In this document: positions 6,425-8,467 of the stretch, in pieces
Position numbering within the stretch: position 1 is the stretch's first letter
Layout: each line of letters opens with the position of its first letter
From: Oscillospiraceae bacterium
Lineage (GTDB): Bacteria; Bacillota_A; Clostridia; Oscillospirales; Oscillospiraceae
Assembly: GCA_017936985.1 (NCBI GenBank)
Contig: JAGBEM010000016.1
Coordinates: forward strand, 1-8,467
Direction: 5' to 3'
Length of the DNA: 8,467 bases
Notes under the pieces: model-generated
What the model was told of the DNA's origin: nothing
The model's input: the letters and a program-made list of their open reading frames with translations, nothing else
Database searches by the model: none
Program-made: the position numbers and the translations under genes

Positions 6425-6741
6425 CATTCTATATAGTCTACAAATCCCAGACTGGTGTAATCAAGGTACACATTTTTCTCCGGGGATTTTCCCATGGTGA
6501 CCCGGCGGCAGTGGACTTCCCAAACGGGAGAACCTTTCAGCATACCCTTACGGATCTCAAAAACATGGTTCCAGCTCCGCCCTTCCAGATATTGCTCCTC
6601 CCGGACAAAGCGGATCAGCTCCAGCCGTCGAAAAATGTTGGTGGGGAATGCGTTTTTGATGCAGGTCTCAAAGAGCGCTTCGGCATCCCGAATACTGCCC
6701 ATTTCAAAGGTGCTGCGGATCATTGCGCTGTAATCTTCCAT
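6424..6741 (-). CDS. Hypothetical protein, 105 residues
   Basis: Not recognised. The protein is soluble-looking, with no signal peptide or membrane helix. It is rich in charged and aromatic residues; the first half looks helical (SIRDAEALFETCIKNAF, RRLELIRFVREEQYL) and the second half looks like beta strands (WNHVFEIRKGML, WEVHCRRVTMG, KNVYLDYTSLGF). It follows the thioesterase gene by 12 bases, and its strong GGAGG site starts immediately after that gene's TAA, so the two are very likely co-transcribed and translationally linked. The stop codon lies in the shared terminator. The strong ribosome binding site and operon position support a real gene. Confidence 0.75.
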   Translation of the reverse strand: MEDYSAMIRSTFEMGSIRDAEALFETCIKNAFPTNIFRRLELIRFVREEQYLEGRSWNHVFEIRKGMLKGSPVWEVHCRRVTMGKSPEKNVYLDYTSLGFVDYIE

Positions 6742-6753
6742 AGAAAAACCTCC

Positions 6754-7140
6754 TTATAGTTTGGCGTAGGTCTTGTCGAGGAACCGCTGGGCATTGATCA
6801 CTGCCCGTTTGTGAGTGCCTTTGCCGATTTGGCCGGCTTCATCAAAGGCGCGGACTTCAAATGTAATGATCTTACCTTCCACGGCAGTGACTTCTGCTTC
6901 TGCCCGGACTTCCATGCCAACAGGAGTAGCTGAAATATGTTGAATGTTCAGCTCGATGCCGACAGAGGATTGGCCTTCCTCCAAAGCACCTTCCAGCGCT
7001 TCCACAGCGGCACCTTCCATCAGCGCCACCATGCAGGGAGTGGCGTAAACCAGTAGTGTACCGGAGCAAACGGCGGCGGCAGTATCCTCTCGCTCAACAA
7101 GGGTAGAGGCTTCGCCTTTCATTCCAACTGTGATATCCAT
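6754..7140 (-). CDS. Hotdog-fold acyl-CoA thioesterase, FlK-like
   Basis: A 128-residue protein of the small hotdog thioesterase group that includes fluoroacetyl-CoA thioesterase FlK. The conserved block is YATPCMVALMEGAAVEAL, followed by SSVGIELNIQHISATPVGMEV and FEVRAFDEAGQIGKGTHKR. The expected catalytic residues are Thr34, Glu42 and His68, with the same spacing (8 and 26) as Thr42, Glu50 and His76 in FlK. The family hydrolyses small acyl-CoA thioesters in the cytoplasm. Fluoroacetyl-CoA itself is not implied, and the natural substrate of such clostridial homologues is unknown. The ATG at 7140 has AGGAGG about 8 bases upstream and a near-consensus promoter. It is the first gene of a two-gene unit. 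Confidence 0.88.
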   Translation of the reverse strand: MDITVGMKGEASTLVEREDTAAAVCSGTLLVYATPCMVALMEGAAVEALEGALEEGQSSVGIELNIQHISATPVGMEVRAEAEVTAVEGKIITFEVRAFDEAGQIGKGTHKRAVINAQRFLDKTYAKL

Positions 7141-7165
7141 GGTAATTACCTCCTTTTCTGCTTTC

Positions 7166-7194
7166 AGTATAGCCTAAAAAATACGCTCAGTCAA
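7166..7194 (-). promoter_or_regulatory. Sigma-A promoter of the thioesterase gene pair
   Basis: On the minus strand, TTGACT (7194-7189) and TATACT (7171-7166) are separated by 17 bases. The predicted start near 7159 leaves a leader of about 18 bases that contains the AGGAGG site. It is back-to-back with the pncB promoter; the two -35 boxes are only 10 bases apart. Confidence 0.8.
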
Positions 7195-7204
7195 TAAAAA
7201 ACGG

Positions 7205-7233
7205 TTGCTATTTCAGCAGGTATTCGATATAAT
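7205..7233 (+). promoter_or_regulatory. Sigma-A promoter of pncB
   Basis: TTGCTA (7205-7210) and a perfect TATAAT (7228-7233) are separated by 17 bases. Transcription would begin near 7240, giving a leader of about 28 bases. No operator or riboswitch fits in that leader. Because the thioesterase promoter is adjacent, a regulator bound here could affect both genes. Confidence 0.78.
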
Positions 7234-7267
7234 AATATCAACTTCATTACAGAAAGAGGGAAAACCT

Positions 7268-8467
7268 ATGGCAGTAAATGAAAAACTCAATCTGACCATG
7301 CTTTGTGACTTCTACGAGCTGACGATGGGTAACGGATATTTTGAGAAAGGCTACAAGGATCGAATCTGTTATTTCGACCTGTTTTTCCGCCGTTGCCCGG
7401 ATGGCGGTGGCTTTGCCATTGCAGCAGGACTGGAGCAGATCATCCAGTACATTCGTGACCTGCACTTCAGTGCGGAGGATATTGCGTACCTGCGGGACAG
7501 GAAGCTGTTCTCCGAGGAGTTTTTGAATTACCTTGCGGACTTTAAGTTTACCGGCGACATCTGGGCAGTTCCGGAGGGAACACCCATCTTCCCCCAGGAG
7601 CCTATCATCACAGTCCGGGCACCGGCTATTGAAGCGCAGCTGATCGAAACGTTCCTGCTGCTGTCTATCAACCATCAAAGCCTGATCGCTACCAAGGCAA
7701 ACCGGGTTGTCCGCGCAGCCCAGGGCCGTACGGTTCTGGAATTTGGCTCTCGTCGTGCCCAGGGTGCGGACGCAGCAATTCTCGGCGCAAGAGCGGCCTA
7801 CATCGGTGGCTGTAACGGCACTGCCTGTACCATCTCCGACCAGCTTTACGGTGTCTATGCCGGCGGCACGATGGCGCACGCCTGGGTCCAGATGTTCGAC
7901 AACGAGTATGAAGCCTTTAAGGCTTACTGCGAGATATATCCTGATAACGCCACATTGCTGGTGGATACCTACAACACCCTCAAGTCCGGCGTGCCCAATG
8001 CTATTCGGGTATTCAACGAAGTTCTGAAGCCCAAGGGTATTACCAAATGCGGTATCCGCCTGGATTCCGGCGATATGGCCTACCTGACCCAAAAAGCGCG
8101 TAAGATGCTGGATGATGCCGGCTGGACAGAATGTAAGATTTCTGTTTCCAATTCTCTGGACGAATACATTATCCAGGATCTGCTGCGCCAGGGCGCCCAG
8201 ATCGATATGTTCGGCGTCGGTGAGCGGCTGATCACTGCCCGGAGCGAACCGGTTTTCGGTGGCGTTTACAAGCTGGCAGCTGTTGTCAAGGATGATGGCA
8301 CCATCGAACCCAAGATCAAGATCTCGGAAAACGTTGGCAAGATCACCAATCCCCACTTTAAGAAGCTCTACCGGTTCTATGGCAATGATACCGGCAAGGC
8401 CATTGCCGACTATCTGTGCCTACATGATGAATCTGTGGACGACAGTAAAGACTTGGAGATCTTCGAC
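7268..8467 (+). CDS. pncB: Nicotinate phosphoribosyltransferase (C-terminus missing)
   Basis: The first 400 codons of a reading frame that continues past the right edge; the family usually has about 480-490 residues. The enzyme joins nicotinate to PRPP, with ATP hydrolysis, to give nicotinate mononucleotide in the NAD salvage (Preiss-Handler) pathway. Family features include MLCDFYELTMGNGY at the N-terminus, EFGSRRAQG around 158-166, GGTMAHAW with the conserved His204, LVDTYNTL around 231-238, and GIRLDSGD around 262-269. The block EAQLIETFLLLSINHQSLIA is also typical. The ATG at 7268 is preceded by AGAGGG (7255-7260) at 7 bases, a weaker ribosome binding site than its neighbours have. It is divergent from the thioesterase gene and has its own promoter. 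Confidence 0.96.
   Translation, partial: MAVNEKLNLTMLCDFYELTMGNGYFEKGYKDRICYFDLFFRRCPDGGGFAIAAGLEQIIQYIRDLHFSAEDIAYLRDRKLFSEEFLNYLADFKFTGDIWAVPEGTPIFPQEPIITVRAPAIEAQLIETFLLLSINHQSLIATKANRVVRAAQGRTVLEFGSRRAQGADAAILGARAAYIGGCNGTACTISDQLYGVYAGGTMAHAWVQMFDNEYEAFKAYCEIYPDNATLLVDTYNTLKSGVPNAIRVFNEVLKPKGITKCGIRLDSGDMAYLTQKARKMLDDAGWTECKISVSNSLDEYIIQDLLRQGAQIDMFGVGERLITARSEPVFGGVYKLAAVVKDDGTIEPKIKISENVGKITNPHFKKLYRFYGNDTGKAIADYLCLHDESVDDSKDLEIFD

Noticed and set aside
5162..6427. Long open frame of 421 codons on the minus strand
   Set aside because: It is antisense to the well-supported nucleoside kinase. Its translation shows no recognisable domain, and its far end coincides with the terminator.
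7247..8356. Long open frame of 369 codons on the minus strand
   Set aside because: It is antisense to pncB, which has clear family motifs throughout. The frame is open because of codon bias on the coding strand.

Overview
The window comes from a spore-forming Firmicute, most likely a gut-type clostridium of the Oscillospirales. The support is a SpoIID sporulation hydrolase, strong AGGAGG ribosome binding sites, consensus sigma-A promoters, a rubredoxin (anaerobe), and a TGS-type nucleoside kinase of the kind common in Clostridia. Base composition is moderate, roughly half GC by eye. The genus cannot be fixed from this stretch.

Layout. Positions 1-1022 (minus) hold the N-terminal 340 codons of a membrane-anchored TPR / chitobiase-like / leucine-rich-repeat protein with its own consensus promoter. 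Divergent from it are spoIID (1172-2161) and then metA (2197-3132). metA has a promoter embedded in the end of spoIID and a terminator-like hairpin after its stop. An XRE-type regulator (3235-3732) overlaps an 83-residue protein (3729-3980) that resembles the regulator's own C-terminal domain.

Next is a promoter, a guanine-class purine riboswitch aptamer and an intrinsic terminator (4072-4210) leading a three-gene operon: rubredoxin (4260-4448), a small three-helix membrane protein (4467-4700) and a 566-residue uridine-kinase-like nucleoside kinase (4697-6397). The operon ends in a bidirectional terminator. It is shared with a convergent minus-strand pair: a FlK-like hotdog thioesterase (6754-7140) followed by an unrecognised 105-residue protein (6424-6741). 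Back-to-back promoters then separate the thioesterase from pncB, nicotinate phosphoribosyltransferase (7268 to the window end, partial).

The most interesting element is the riboswitch. The core bases that select guanine are present, but the terminator's 5' arm is built from the aptamer's P3, J3/1 and P1 3' strands. Aptamer folding and termination should therefore exclude each other, which predicts that ligand turns the operon ON. Most characterised guanine riboswitches turn genes off. The controlled genes (rubredoxin, small membrane protein, nucleoside kinase) are also not the usual purine synthesis or uptake genes. The kinase gives a plausible link to nucleoside salvage, but the roles of the other two genes in such a response are unknown.
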